From Lentisphaerota bacterium (lineage in GTDB: Bacteria; Verrucomicrobiota; Lentisphaeria; Victivallales; Victivallaceae): a DNA stretch of 61,001 nucleotides. Each line of letters begins with the position of its first letter. Position 1 is the first letter of the stretch. Made by a program: the position numbers and the translations under genes. The stretch is from positions 1 to 61,001 of the forward strand of contig SUVX01000014.1 in assembly GCA_015061725.1 (NCBI GenBank). Direction: 5' to 3'. This document shows, in pieces, positions 43,857 through 52,208 of this stretch. The notes under the pieces are model-generated. The model ran no database searches and had not been told where the DNA came from. It was given only the letters and a program-made list of their open reading frames with translations.

Positions 43857-45383
43857 TTATTTGTGAATTTTTATCGTAGCCAAAGCAGTTTCCAAATCTT
43901 GTTTACGTTGTTGGTAAGTAGCTAATGACGTTTGTAAAGAAATGCACACAACGCGCTCTCCTATGACTATATCATAGCTTAAATTTCTCGTCCCGGGAGC
44001 AAGGGAAAAATCCATAAAATAACAAGTCAAACCTGCAATTGTGCGATGCTTGATTTCGCTAAATACAACATTCACATTTTGCGTTTTTTTGAAAAATCTT
44101 GCCATTTGTATTTTGTGTAATTCTGGTTTTCTTGCCAATACACTTTTTTTTGTCATCTCAGTTGGAACAATCTCTATAAAATCCATTTGGTCCTGGCCTA
44201 TATCACATATAAAAAAATCTTTTTGGTGTTCCTTGATATGAGCAAATAATTTTGCAAAAAAAGCCGCATGTCGGGATTGTCTGGCTTTGGGACTCTGACT
44301 CAAAAGTTCAGCAATTGCCGGAGTTAAAATTTGCCAATCAGCCGGGATTGTCATTGAAAAATTATAGATGCTGTTGTGATAAGTTTGGGTCTTGATCTTG
44401 CTCAAATCCAACGGCGGCTTGGGTCGGAAGAGAAAATAAGCACCTGTTCCGGTAAGAAGCAGCAGAGGAATAATAAAATACCAGTAAAGGCGGGTCATTT
44501 TCCAACTTGCGGCAAGGGTACGGAGTGCCCGGTATTTTATCTTTTTTGCAGTATCACAGAACAGATCTTTGCCGGTTATGCCGTATTCCAGTTTGCGTTG
44601 GATTCCGGCAAGGGCAAGTTCTGTTTTCTCAATGGAGTTGAGACGGCAAAGCGGTTCACGGTCGCACAGTTGGAACGCAAGATGCAGATAATACTTTCTC
44701 TGTATTGAAAGATTAAAATCTTTGGGTATGTGCGGAAACATTTCGGGGGAGTTGCCTGTAACGGCACAATAAATAACTTTGCCGAAAGCATAAAGATCAT
44801 TGCGCTGGCGTGACTGGCGGTTGGTCAAATCCGGCGTTTCAGAACTGCGTTCTTCAGGCGGCAGGAAGTCAAGGGTTCCTGCAAACTGCGTTACAGTTAC
44901 AGAGAGTGAAGAAAGCAATCCGATATCGGCAAGTTTGGGTTTGCCGTTAACAAAAAGGATATTATCCGGCTTGATGTCCCTGTGGGCAAATCCGGCATTA
45001 TGGATAGCCTTGACACCATCAAAAATACTTGACAGGATCGGAGTCAAGTCCTCTGCGGCGAGCGGACCATTCTGCAGCCGCAGAGCGAGGGTGTCGGGGG
45101 TATACTTTTGAGAATCAAAAGAGTCTGCTGCTTCCATCGTGTAATAAAAACACTCATCATCTTCTGAAACGTGAAAGATTTTCAGCAGGGAATTATTTTC
45201 ATCGGTAATTTTGCGATAATTGACGATCCCCCGGAATTCTCTTTTCCAGTGTTCTCCGATTTTTTTCTTTGAAACGATCTTGACCGCCATCTTTTTTCCG
45301 GAGATATCCTCGCAGTAATAAACATCCCCATACGCCCCACTGCCGCAAAATTCAAGCAGCTTCAACCCCTGAAAACTATCCAT
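43857..45383 (-). CDS. Transmembrane Hanks-type Ser/Thr protein kinase (minus-strand cassette)
   Basis: A 508-aa kinase. GSGAYGDVY (14-22) is the glycine loop, AVK gives Lys35, HRDIKPDN (134-141) is the catalytic loop, and the metal Asp is in DIG (153-155) instead of DFG. PPEE stands in for the APE motif. A single helix WYFIIPLLLLTGTGAYFLF (301-319) leads to a ~190-residue outside domain with YNFSMTIPADW, a PsbP-like strand pattern. It probably senses an envelope signal and phosphorylates a cytoplasmic partner; the adjacent sigma and zinc-finger proteins are natural candidates, by position only. Confidence 0.9.
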   Translation of the reverse strand: MDSFQGLKLLEFCGSGAYGDVYYCEDISGKKMAVKIVSKKKIGEHWKREFRGIVNYRKITDENNSLLKIFHVSEDDECFYYTMEAADSFDSQKYTPDTLALRLQNGPLAAEDLTPILSSIFDGVKAIHNAGFAHRDIKPDNILFVNGKPKLADIGLLSSLSVTVTQFAGTLDFLPPEERSSETPDLTNRQSRQRNDLYAFGKVIYCAVTGNSPEMFPHIPKDFNLSIQRKYYLHLAFQLCDREPLCRLNSIEKTELALAGIQRKLEYGITGKDLFCDTAKKIKYRALRTLAASWKMTRLYWYFIIPLLLLTGTGAYFLFRPKPPLDLSKIKTQTYHNSIYNFSMTIPADWQILTPAIAELLSQSPKARQSRHAAFFAKLFAHIKEHQKDFFICDIGQDQMDFIEIVPTEMTKKSVLARKPELHKIQMARFFKKTQNVNVVFSEIKHRTIAGLTCYFMDFSLAPGTRNLSYDIVIGERVVCISLQTSLATYQQRKQDLETALATIKIHK

Positions 45384-45446
45384 TATATTTTATCCAATCC
45401 CGGTTATAAATTTGATGATGGTGTAATGTACTGGCGTAAAGATAAA

Positions 45447-46577
45447 TCAGAAAAAATTCTTCCGGTCAGAAAGTTCTGTCATATACTTGCCAAAACCTTG
45501 AAAATCTGGATAAACAGTCTGTCCGTTGATATTAGCAGCATCCAAAAAACGAAGACATTGGCATTTATCTGCTTTTGTCATTGGAATATTTATTTTTAAT
45601 AAAAGAGGTTCATTTTGCTCTATGGGCAATTCTGTTTTATGGGCCTCAATATATCGCTCGCACCAACTCTCAATACTAATTCCCCCTGGAGTAAAGGAAA
45701 AATACCCACTTTGTTTTTGTAATCGATCAATCTTTGGGGCACTTTCAGGGGATATTATTTTAAGCATCATTGCATCGCGTAATATGTAATAGTTGCGCTC
45801 AAATAATTCTTCTGGCAAATTCGTATTCAAATATTCATCAATTAAATCATCTATCGGAATGTCTTTAAAAATCGTATGACATTGCTGTTGACATTGAATT
45901 TTTAATTCTTGAGAAAAAGCATTGGTTGGAACAGGTAATATATAACTGTTTAAAGCGGATAAAATTTTGAGATTCAAAGAATATATAGAAATACTAGATG
46001 CATCTTTATAAGAATCACAAGCCATATATAATGCAAACAAAGGGCGCATTGTCCAGTCTAACAGAGGCGTTTGGGTACCGTAATGTTGTGCCCAAGACCA
46101 ATTTTCAAGATTCATCTGAGTTCTAAATGTAAAATCGAGCGGAGTTCCAAATAAAAAATCTCGATATTCTTTTTTGTCCATATATTGGTAGAATTTGGAA
46201 GAAAAATATTCAAGGTCATGAAAAAAAGGATCCAAATTGTTGTATATTTGAGAAGTTCGCTCAAAGAAATCATTTCCTAGCCCAGATGGCAAATTCAAAA
46301 TGAGATTTTTATAATCTTTATCCATTGGATGAGGATTTACACAGGGGGTTCTCCAATCCCAATATTTTTTATTAAATTTGCCATTTCTTATATACGATGA
46401 CATCAATAACCAGTTGCTATCAGCTTGTCCTCGCCATAATAGATTTGCAAAATTTTTTCTCATTAATTGAGTAATGAAACTTTTCCAATTTTTTAATGTT
46501 TTTTCTTGGCAGAAATGTTTTTTATAACTTAATTTTTTTATTGTGGGATGATTTTTTATTTTTCCAAACTCGATCAT
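45447..46577 (-). CDS. FRG-domain protein
   Basis: A 376-aa cytoplasmic protein of low GC. WRGQADSNWLL (48-58) is the name-giving F/Y/W-RG motif, and WAQHYGTQTPLLDWT (162-176) is the second conserved FRG block, followed by RPLFALYMACD. FRG domains have no settled biochemical function. They recur in accessory and phage-conflict regions and have been compared with ADP-ribosyltransferase folds. The C-terminal half (200-376) has no recognised domain. It is placed 30 nt after the PDZ-like protein gene and 63 nt before the kinase, consistent with co-transcription. Confidence 0.82.
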   Translation of the reverse strand: MIEFGKIKNHPTIKKLSYKKHFCQEKTLKNWKSFITQLMRKNFANLLWRGQADSNWLLMSSYIRNGKFNKKYWDWRTPCVNPHPMDKDYKNLILNLPSGLGNDFFERTSQIYNNLDPFFHDLEYFSSKFYQYMDKKEYRDFLFGTPLDFTFRTQMNLENWSWAQHYGTQTPLLDWTMRPLFALYMACDSYKDASSISIYSLNLKILSALNSYILPVPTNAFSQELKIQCQQQCHTIFKDIPIDDLIDEYLNTNLPEELFERNYYILRDAMMLKIISPESAPKIDRLQKQSGYFSFTPGGISIESWCERYIEAHKTELPIEQNEPLLLKINIPMTKADKCQCLRFLDAANINGQTVYPDFQGFGKYMTELSDRKNFF

Positions 46578-46607
46578 AATTATTCCCTTTTTTGCATTAC
46601 ATTCATA

Positions 46608-48371
46608 TCAAATAATTTTTGAAGATCTATTTGCAAATTTATTCTTTATTTTTATATCAACCTTAAATTTTCTGCCATCATACAATTCTACAGACACGGA
46701 TGTTCCGGGAGACATTGCACCGATATACTGCGATAATTTTTCATAATCCCAGCGTTCAATATTCTCACCATTCAACAGTTTTATTTTCATTCCTTTTTTT
46801 ACAGGAACATTCTTTTGAGAAGACGTTACATACCATGCACCATCTTTGTCTAATGAAAAACCTAAACCGGAGTTTTGCCAGCTTAATTTTTCTTGTGCAT
46901 AACGACTTCCTGCTAAGGCAGCCGCTTCATACCACCCAGAATCTTTGAACACTTCAGCCATTGCAATCATAGCAGGGATATATCCTCGGTTAGCAAGAGA
47001 TTTCATATAATACGAATCACCTCTATGCAAGTACCAAAGGTAATCCGCTTGTTTGCCTGAATAGGCCTTTATTGTACAACTTTTCATATTGCGGATGACA
47101 TCTTCTGAAAAACTCCAATCGCGTTCATATTCTTGTTTTGAAAAATATTTCCAACTATAGTTTGTTATTTTTGCCCCTAACCAATTTCTAAAGGTGAGAG
47201 TGCTATTATCATATTCAAAAAAACTTAATCTCGGTTGTAACATGCCAGTACGTTTAGAGCCATCCTTTAGGTGAAATTGAAAAACAAGAACTGAATCAGC
47301 GGAAATCAGCGCATCTATTTTTTTTCGAATCTGTTTAGGAACAGCATATATTGCATAAGAGTATTTTTTTTTACCGTTAACAAAATAATCTTCACAAAAA
47401 GAAACAGTCTCTGTACCAGATGGCCAAGATTCACTATTTTTATTATTAAATCTGCGAAACGCACCATCATAACCACATATTTGATTATAAGTTAAATCGC
47501 GACCGACTTCTTTTTGGATTGCAACTTTTTCTAACAAGTTTTTTAAGCGTTTGGACAGTTTGTTATACTCTTGCGCTTCAAACGAAAGCTCATAGGTCAT
47601 TTTAAATGTAGCTTCTTGTGAGTTAGCATTGTCATTTTTTGAAACCTCAAACATGCCAAGACGCTTACAAGAGTAAATTCTTTGAGGATAGTCCCTAAAT
47701 ATATTATCTAACTCAACAGAATGTTGCTTGAGATTGCTACGTGTATTGAATAGTTGCTGGATGTCCGCAGATGAAATTTCTGTAGTATGCCAATATATGT
47801 TTGAAAAATTTTGCAACTTTTTATATGAAAGAGTTACAGTTACCTTAAAACCATTTTTTGTACTTTCACCACTTTGTTTTGTTATAGGTGTAGTTTGCAC
47901 TGCAACAACAGCTTTGGTTGCCTTTGCGGGGAACAACTCTTTACCTACAATTCCAAATTTATTTGATCTTTGCTCCATTTCGCAAAGAGTATCATGTATT
48001 GCTTGCTCTACGGCCTTGTTTTTTGCTTGTTCTTCAGAACACATCCAATAAGTGAATTTCAATGATAATTCATTTGGTTCTGGCTTATCGGAAGAAGATA
48101 ACGTGTCAACAAAATTTTGTTTCAGTTTTGCACAAACTTCTGGCAATGGAAAAATAGAAAACAGTAAAAAAACTCCTCCTATTACAAAAGGGAGTAGACA
48201 AATCGAGAACCAACGCCATTTGTTTTTATAGCATTTCTTTTTGGGTGGTAATTGGTTTCTACCTAAATATGACTCGTTACCGCAACGCGGACACTGAAAC
48301 AACAAGTTTACATCAGCATCATCGATTTCATAATGTTGTTGGCAATATGAACATTTACAACGAACAGCCAT
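46608..48371 (-). CDS. Membrane-anchored zinc-ribbon, Sel1-like and PDZ-like protein
   Basis: A 587-aa protein. The N-terminus is a zinc ribbon (CKCSYCQQHYEI, then FQCPRCGNESYLG), followed by a transmembrane helix near 50-72 (WFSICLLPFVIGGVFLLFSIF), so most of it faces outside. Residues ~240-585 are shared with the upstream paralogue: a middle region (YNKLSKRLKNLLEKVA), Sel1-like helices (MKSLANRGYIPAMIAMAEVF), and a PDZ-like end (GLGFSLDKDGAWYV, then GMKIKLLNGENIERW). It starts 3 nt after the paralogue's stop. Function is unknown; the architecture suggests an envelope scaffold. Confidence 0.7.
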   Translation of the reverse strand: MAVRCKCSYCQQHYEIDDADVNLLFQCPRCGNESYLGRNQLPPKKKCYKNKWRWFSICLLPFVIGGVFLLFSIFPLPEVCAKLKQNFVDTLSSSDKPEPNELSLKFTYWMCSEEQAKNKAVEQAIHDTLCEMEQRSNKFGIVGKELFPAKATKAVVAVQTTPITKQSGESTKNGFKVTVTLSYKKLQNFSNIYWHTTEISSADIQQLFNTRSNLKQHSVELDNIFRDYPQRIYSCKRLGMFEVSKNDNANSQEATFKMTYELSFEAQEYNKLSKRLKNLLEKVAIQKEVGRDLTYNQICGYDGAFRRFNNKNSESWPSGTETVSFCEDYFVNGKKKYSYAIYAVPKQIRKKIDALISADSVLVFQFHLKDGSKRTGMLQPRLSFFEYDNSTLTFRNWLGAKITNYSWKYFSKQEYERDWSFSEDVIRNMKSCTIKAYSGKQADYLWYLHRGDSYYMKSLANRGYIPAMIAMAEVFKDSGWYEAAALAGSRYAQEKLSWQNSGLGFSLDKDGAWYVTSSQKNVPVKKGMKIKLLNGENIERWDYEKLSQYIGAMSPGTSVSVELYDGRKFKVDIKIKNKFANRSSKII

Positions 48372-48374
48372 AAC

Positions 48375-49880
48375 TCAATCTCTCGTCGTAATTTCGATTT
48401 TTTTTCCATCATACAATTCTACTGACACGGATGTTCCGGGAGACATTACACCGATATACTGCGATAATTTTTCATAATCCCAGCGTTCAATATTCTCACC
48501 ATTCAACAGTTTTATTTTCATTCCTTTTTTTACAGGAACATTCTTTTGAGAAGACGTTACATACCATGCACCATCTTTGTCTAATGAAAAACCTAAACCG
48601 GAGTTTTGCCAGCTTAATTTTTCTTGTGCATAACGACTTCCTGCTAAGGCAGCCGCTTCATACCACCCAGAATCTTTGAACACTTCAGCCATTGCAATCA
48701 TAGCAGGGATATATCCTCGGTTAGCAAGAGATTTCATATAATACGAATCACCTCTATGCAAGTACCAAAGGTAATCCGCTTGTTTGCCTGAATAGGCCTT
48801 TATTGTGCAACTTTTCATATTACGGATGACATCTTCTGAAAAACTCCAGTCACGTTCATATTCTTGTTTTGAGAAATATTTCCAACTATAGTTTGGTATT
48901 TTTGCCCCTAACCAATTTCTAAAGGTGAGAGTGCTATTATCATATTCAAAAAAACTTAATCTCGGTTGCAACATACCTATACGTTTAGATCCGTCTTTCA
49001 ATTGAAACTGAAATACGAGAACCGAATCTGAAGAAATCAGATTATCTATTTTTTTGCGAATTTGTTTTGGAACGGCATATATGGCATAGGAATATTTTTT
49101 CTCACCATTAATCAAATACTCCTCACAAAAAGAAACAGTCTCTGTACCAGATGGCCAAGATTCACTATTTTTATTATCAAATCTGCGAAACGCACCATCA
49201 TAACCACATATTTGATTATAAGTTAAATCGCGACCGACTTCTTTTTGGATTGCAACTTTTTCCAACAGATTTTTTAAGCGCTTTGACAGTTTATTATACT
49301 CCTGCTTTTCAAACGAAAGCTCGTAGGTCATTGTAATTTTCACAGTATCATTTTCAACATCATCATCTGCCGCTAAACGGAAATCCTTGGTCTTTTTTGC
49401 TCTGTATAAACGCAACCAATAATCCTTAAAAATATATTCCAGTGATAGTTCAGCAGTAGCCAATGCGCGTCTGCGATTAAGAAGATTGCCTAGATCCGTA
49501 GAAGATATCTGAGTTGATTCTGTTTTTTTATAATATTTAAGCAAGTCATTCGTTATTACTGTTGCCTCAATTTCGAGAACAACCAATCCATCTTCTGTCC
49601 TTTTTTTTAGCACTTTATGCTGCGTAACAACCGCATCTGCATTTATGTAAATAGACTCATCGAAATCTTCCTCTTGCAATTTAGATTGAGTAACCACATA
49701 CGTTCCCACCACTTTCCGGACAGCATTTCTTAACGCGTCCTCCAGTGCTTCTGTCTGATTTAAACCTTGTCCCGTAACCTTAACGGTTATGGAATTTTCC
49801 GTAGCACAAAGCACCACAGTAAAAAGGAAATTTAATGTCAATAATAAAAATAATGCAAATTTTCGCATTTCAAACTCCAT
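48375..49880 (-). CDS. Exported FlgT_N-like protein with Sel1-like and PDZ-like C-terminus
   Basis: A 501-aa exported protein; the start may be 49880 or the internal MRKF at 49868, both before signal peptide FALFLLLTLNFLFTVVLCA. Residues ~30-125 resemble the FlgT N-terminal/LPP20 fold (VTGQGLNQTEALEDALRNAV, VVGTYV, then EIEATVITNDLL). Residues ~165-500 are nearly identical to the downstream paralogue. So one C-terminal module has two N-termini: secreted here, zinc-ribbon plus membrane helix there. It is spaced 4 nt from the frameshifted gene upstream. Confidence 0.72.
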   Translation of the reverse strand: MEFEMRKFALFLLLTLNFLFTVVLCATENSITVKVTGQGLNQTEALEDALRNAVRKVVGTYVVTQSKLQEEDFDESIYINADAVVTQHKVLKKRTEDGLVVLEIEATVITNDLLKYYKKTESTQISSTDLGNLLNRRRALATAELSLEYIFKDYWLRLYRAKKTKDFRLAADDDVENDTVKITMTYELSFEKQEYNKLSKRLKNLLEKVAIQKEVGRDLTYNQICGYDGAFRRFDNKNSESWPSGTETVSFCEEYLINGEKKYSYAIYAVPKQIRKKIDNLISSDSVLVFQFQLKDGSKRIGMLQPRLSFFEYDNSTLTFRNWLGAKIPNYSWKYFSKQEYERDWSFSEDVIRNMKSCTIKAYSGKQADYLWYLHRGDSYYMKSLANRGYIPAMIAMAEVFKDSGWYEAAALAGSRYAQEKLSWQNSGLGFSLDKDGAWYVTSSQKNVPVKKGMKIKLLNGENIERWDYEKLSQYIGVMSPGTSVSVELYDGKKIEITTRD

Positions 49881-49884
49881 TCCG

Positions 49885-50706
49885 TTACTTTATAAAACAT
49901 CCTTTTGCAAGGAAGAATAGTTTGCCATCTTTAGAATACCAATAGCCAACAGTTTCCATTTTTTCAAAATAAGCTTCTGATTTAACCGTTGATACCGTGG
50001 AAAGACTACGATAATCTTCCCCTTCGTCCTGCTTGTTAATTGTTTTTATCGCTGCTGATTCTGAAAATTTTGAAAAAGTACTTACTTCAACAGAACGATG
50101 TTCTGCCAAGGCGGAAAAGGCACGATGTTCTGCAATTTTCTTCCTCAAAAGACGTTCTTTAGGCGAATTGTTTTTTATTTCTGAAAAACCAACACCAATT
50201 AGTGCTATCTTGCCATCAGGTAAGCGGAATGCCTTGCAACCTCCATACTCAAGCAATGCCGGATCGCTAACCAGTATTTCTTTGAAATCAGCGCGAAAAT
50301 AATATTGAGAGATAAACTTTGCAAGATTATATTCTGACTCTGTAGTTTTTTTTTGCAGATTCAGGTGCTGACTGATTTTTTTTATAAGATATGTGCGAAC
50401 TTTTTCAATTTTCTCCACAAATTCATCTTTTTCTGCACTTAACAAATCGTCCTGAGAGTTGATTTTTTCTTTCATCTCATTCAAGGCTTTGTTGATATTT
50501 TTTTCAAGGTTTTTGTGTTTTTTTTGAGTTTGGATTTGGCTCAAAAAAAAGTTTTCCACAAGTTTTAGATCCCTACTAAAAAGTTCGGTTGGAGTCAGGA
50601 AAATATCATCTGCAAAAATTTTGTTATATTCGCTTTTGCTTCCAGTTTTTTTAGTCTTTACAACAATATCGGATATCGCTGTAAAGGGGACAAGATATAC
50701 ATAGCG
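49885..50706 (-). CDS. Downstream part of a frameshift-split exported protein
   Basis: An open frame of 273 codons from the slippery site (CGC at 50706) to the stop at 49887-49885. It begins RYVYLVPFTAISDIVV and continues into a coiled-coil region (NINKALNEMKEKIN, then EFVEKIEKVRTYLIKKI) and a C-terminal globular part with GGCKAFRLPDGKIALIGVGF and VGYWYSKDGKLFFLAKG. The only start-like codon, GTG 50559, has no ribosome binding site and would skip 49 well-formed codons. It is therefore best read as the -1 frame continuation of the 51032 gene, total 382 aa. The end of the frame resembles lipoprotein-like strands in neighbours. No known family. Confidence 0.65.
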   Translation of the reverse strand, partial: RYVYLVPFTAISDIVVKTKKTGSKSEYNKIFADDIFLTPTELFSRDLKLVENFFLSQIQTQKKHKNLEKNINKALNEMKEKINSQDDLLSAEKDEFVEKIEKVRTYLIKKISQHLNLQKKTTESEYNLAKFISQYYFRADFKEILVSDPALLEYGGCKAFRLPDGKIALIGVGFSEIKNNSPKERLLRKKIAEHRAFSALAEHRSVEVSTFSKFSESAAIKTINKQDEGEDYRSLSTVSTVKSEAYFEKMETVGYWYSKDGKLFFLAKGCFIK

Positions 50707-51032
50707 TTTTTTTGTGTTGTAGTTTTCTCAATTATAGGTTTTAAGAAAGTAAAATTTACAGTTTTTCCTTTCTTGTAAAACTGTGACAATGCATCTTCAA
50801 CAAAAAAACGAGCTATCACAGAATTCATTTTTTCGTTATTTAATGCATCAAGAGACGTAACTGGTAGAAACTGCACCGCAACCTGAATTGCCTTTAGGGA
50901 AGGTTGCTCGGTGATTTCTGCCTTTACAGCTCTTGCTGATTTTAAGGTGATTGTTGTTACATCCGCCGAGCAGAAAAGTGCAAAACTGACCAAATAAAGC
51001 GACAGTGCAATTTTATTTATAAAAAAAATCAT
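50658..51032 (-). CDS. Upstream part of the frameshift-split exported protein
   Basis: A 124-aa zero-frame product starting at ATG 51032, 3 nt after the upstream gene. A signal peptide (KIALSLYLVSFALFCSA) is followed by a short domain (KAIQVAVQFLPVTSLDALN, then ARFFVEDALSQFYKKG). At codons 108-109 it meets a canonical A AAA AAC site. In the zero frame only 15 unlike residues follow before the stop at 50660-50658. Shifting -1 joins it to the open frame ending at 49885. This could be programmed frameshifting, transcriptional slippage, a recent inactivating indel, or a sequencing error in an A7 run. Confidence 0.65.
   Translation of the reverse strand: MIFFINKIALSLYLVSFALFCSADVTTITLKSARAVKAEITEQPSLKAIQVAVQFLPVTSLDALNNEKMNSVIARFFVEDALSQFYKKGKTVNFTFLKPIIEKTTTQKNAMYILSPLQRYPILL
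50706..50712 (-). other. Canonical -1 ribosomal frameshift heptamer A AAA AAC
   Basis: Read on the minus strand in frame from ATG 51032, the codons are CAA AAA AAC. The heptamer A-AAA-AAC fits X-XXY-YYZ exactly. After a -1 slip the next codon is CGC and the frame stays open for 273 codons. I did not find an obvious strong downstream hairpin in the AT-rich flank. Confidence 0.6.
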
Positions 51033-51035
51033 AAT

Positions 51036-51668
51036 TTAAAACCGACTCCATGAACCTTCTTTGATTTTTTTGTCATGCTGACGTTCACCGCTGCCGTCTT
51101 TAGTGAGAATTTCAATCAATTTGGCAAAGGTATGCTCCGTCAGGCTCCAGCGCCATACTGTATAGCAACGATTACTTTTCATTACGACTTTCATAACACG
51201 CATGCCACGCCAACTCGCTTTTGCGCACTGTTCTGCATGCCGTTTTGATACAGTCCGATCCTCACTGGACTCACGCTTTCCATCCTTGATGGCAACAAGA
51301 GTTTTCTGATCAAATTCATCTTTTACTGCAAAATGCTCGTGCAACCACATAGCGAATGCGGCTTTCGCATTAATTTCAGCTTCTTTTCTGGCAAACTGCT
51401 CTGCCCTTACAGCAACTAGTGTTGTAGAAACAGACGCAATTCCGATAATATAAATTTCTGGATTCCCCTTGGCATCAAAAAATACTCGTACATTGCCTGC
51501 GCTTCCCAAATTAGCAACATCATTCCAATCAACATCTTTGGGAGAGCCTTTTTCTGCAAGTTCTTTAAATTCTTCTGCCCATTTAGGTATGTTAAGCACC
51601 TCTTTGGCATTTAGGCTCAAAAGTCCAACTGTCAACGCCACGCACATTAAATAGATTTGAGTCTTCAT
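51036..51668 (-). CDS. Exported LPP20-like protein
   Basis: A 210-aa exported protein (signal peptide KTQIYLMCVALTVGLLSLNA) with AAGGACAAAAC before the ATG. Residues ~70-120 (IIGIASVSTTLVAVRAEQFA, then RKEAEINAKAAFAMWL) match the LPP20-type pattern of an exported strand followed by an Ala-rich helix. The C-terminus carries WRWSLTEHTFAKLIEIL. It is the first gene of the minus-strand series and probably follows a promoter in the 51.67-51.78 kb AT-rich region. Function is unknown; the neighbours 49885-51032 and 48375-49880 look like partners in an envelope structure. Confidence 0.7.
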   Translation of the reverse strand: MKTQIYLMCVALTVGLLSLNAKEVLNIPKWAEEFKELAEKGSPKDVDWNDVANLGSAGNVRVFFDAKGNPEIYIIGIASVSTTLVAVRAEQFARKEAEINAKAAFAMWLHEHFAVKDEFDQKTLVAIKDGKRESSEDRTVSKRHAEQCAKASWRGMRVMKVVMKSNRCYTVWRWSLTEHTFAKLIEILTKDGSGERQHDKKIKEGSWSRF

Positions 51669-51879
51669 GTTTTGTCCTTTTATTTTATAACTTTTTAATT
51701 TTTTAGAGGAGAAAATACTCCGCTACTACAAACAAACTACACCTTAAAATTTCTTTCTTACACTCTTACAACACAAAAATACAAATTTTTTCAGCTGCAA
51801 GCCGGATTTTACGGAAAAAAGCACGTGAAATCACTATGTAACTGAGAATCTTAAATAAAAAACCGGATACCCTGCACAC

Positions 51880-52008
51880 CGGAACCGGGGCCCGACCAAG
51901 AGCCTGCTGCCACTGCATGCAAAAGCATCCGGAATAGATCAGGATACAATCCTTCCGAGGACAACAGCGGCTGCAAACAAAATTTTTACTTGGTCGGTTT
52001 CGGTTCCG
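51880..52008. repeat. Inverted repeat with 20-21 bp arms, 88-nt interior
   Basis: Left arm 51880-51900 and right arm 51989-52008 pair over CGGAACCG and CCGACCAAG, interrupted by a small mismatched bulge (GGGC versus AAA). The interior is GC-richer than its surroundings and has shorter pairing options (GCTGCCACTGCATGC). It could be a folded RNA, or the ends of a tiny mobile element; no target-site duplication is evident. Confidence 0.6.
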
Positions 52009-52085
52009 TTTGCTGAAAATTATACGTGTCAATGAGCTTCAACGGGAGTTTCACCCGTCAGTCTCTAATGTATCACAAATTATTG

Positions 52086-52114
52086 TTGATTGCAAACAGA
52101 ATTTTGAAAATATT
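52086..52114 (+). promoter_or_regulatory. Candidate promoter of the 44-aa ORF
   Basis: TTGATT (52086-52091) and AATATT (52109-52114), 17-nt spacer, about 95 nt upstream of the start at 52209. Confidence 0.35.
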
Positions 52115-52208
52115 TATCGTAAAAATTTAAGAGCTAATGTAAGAAACAAAAAATTCCGGCGGAGTCTGTTGGACAGATACATCACTCAACAACAAAAAGG
52201 AGTCCAAC

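Larger units (their letters stand above)
51669..52208. other. 540-nt spacer: divergent control region with an inverted repeat
   Basis: No convincing gene on the minus strand here; an 88-codon Cys-containing frame lacks a start signal. The spacer separates the minus-strand exported-protein series from the small plus-strand ORF at 52209. It contains a long inverted repeat (51880-52008), a short hairpin ACGGG / CCCGT near 52042-52058, and a candidate promoter at 52086-52114. Confidence 0.6.

Noticed and set aside
46700..48679. Two identical 82-codon plus-strand frames
   Set aside because: They are antisense shadows duplicated only because the underlying minus-strand genes share an identical segment.
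51766..52032. 88-codon Cys-rich minus-strand frame
   Set aside because: It runs through the inverted repeat, lacks a ribosome binding site and has an erratic composition.
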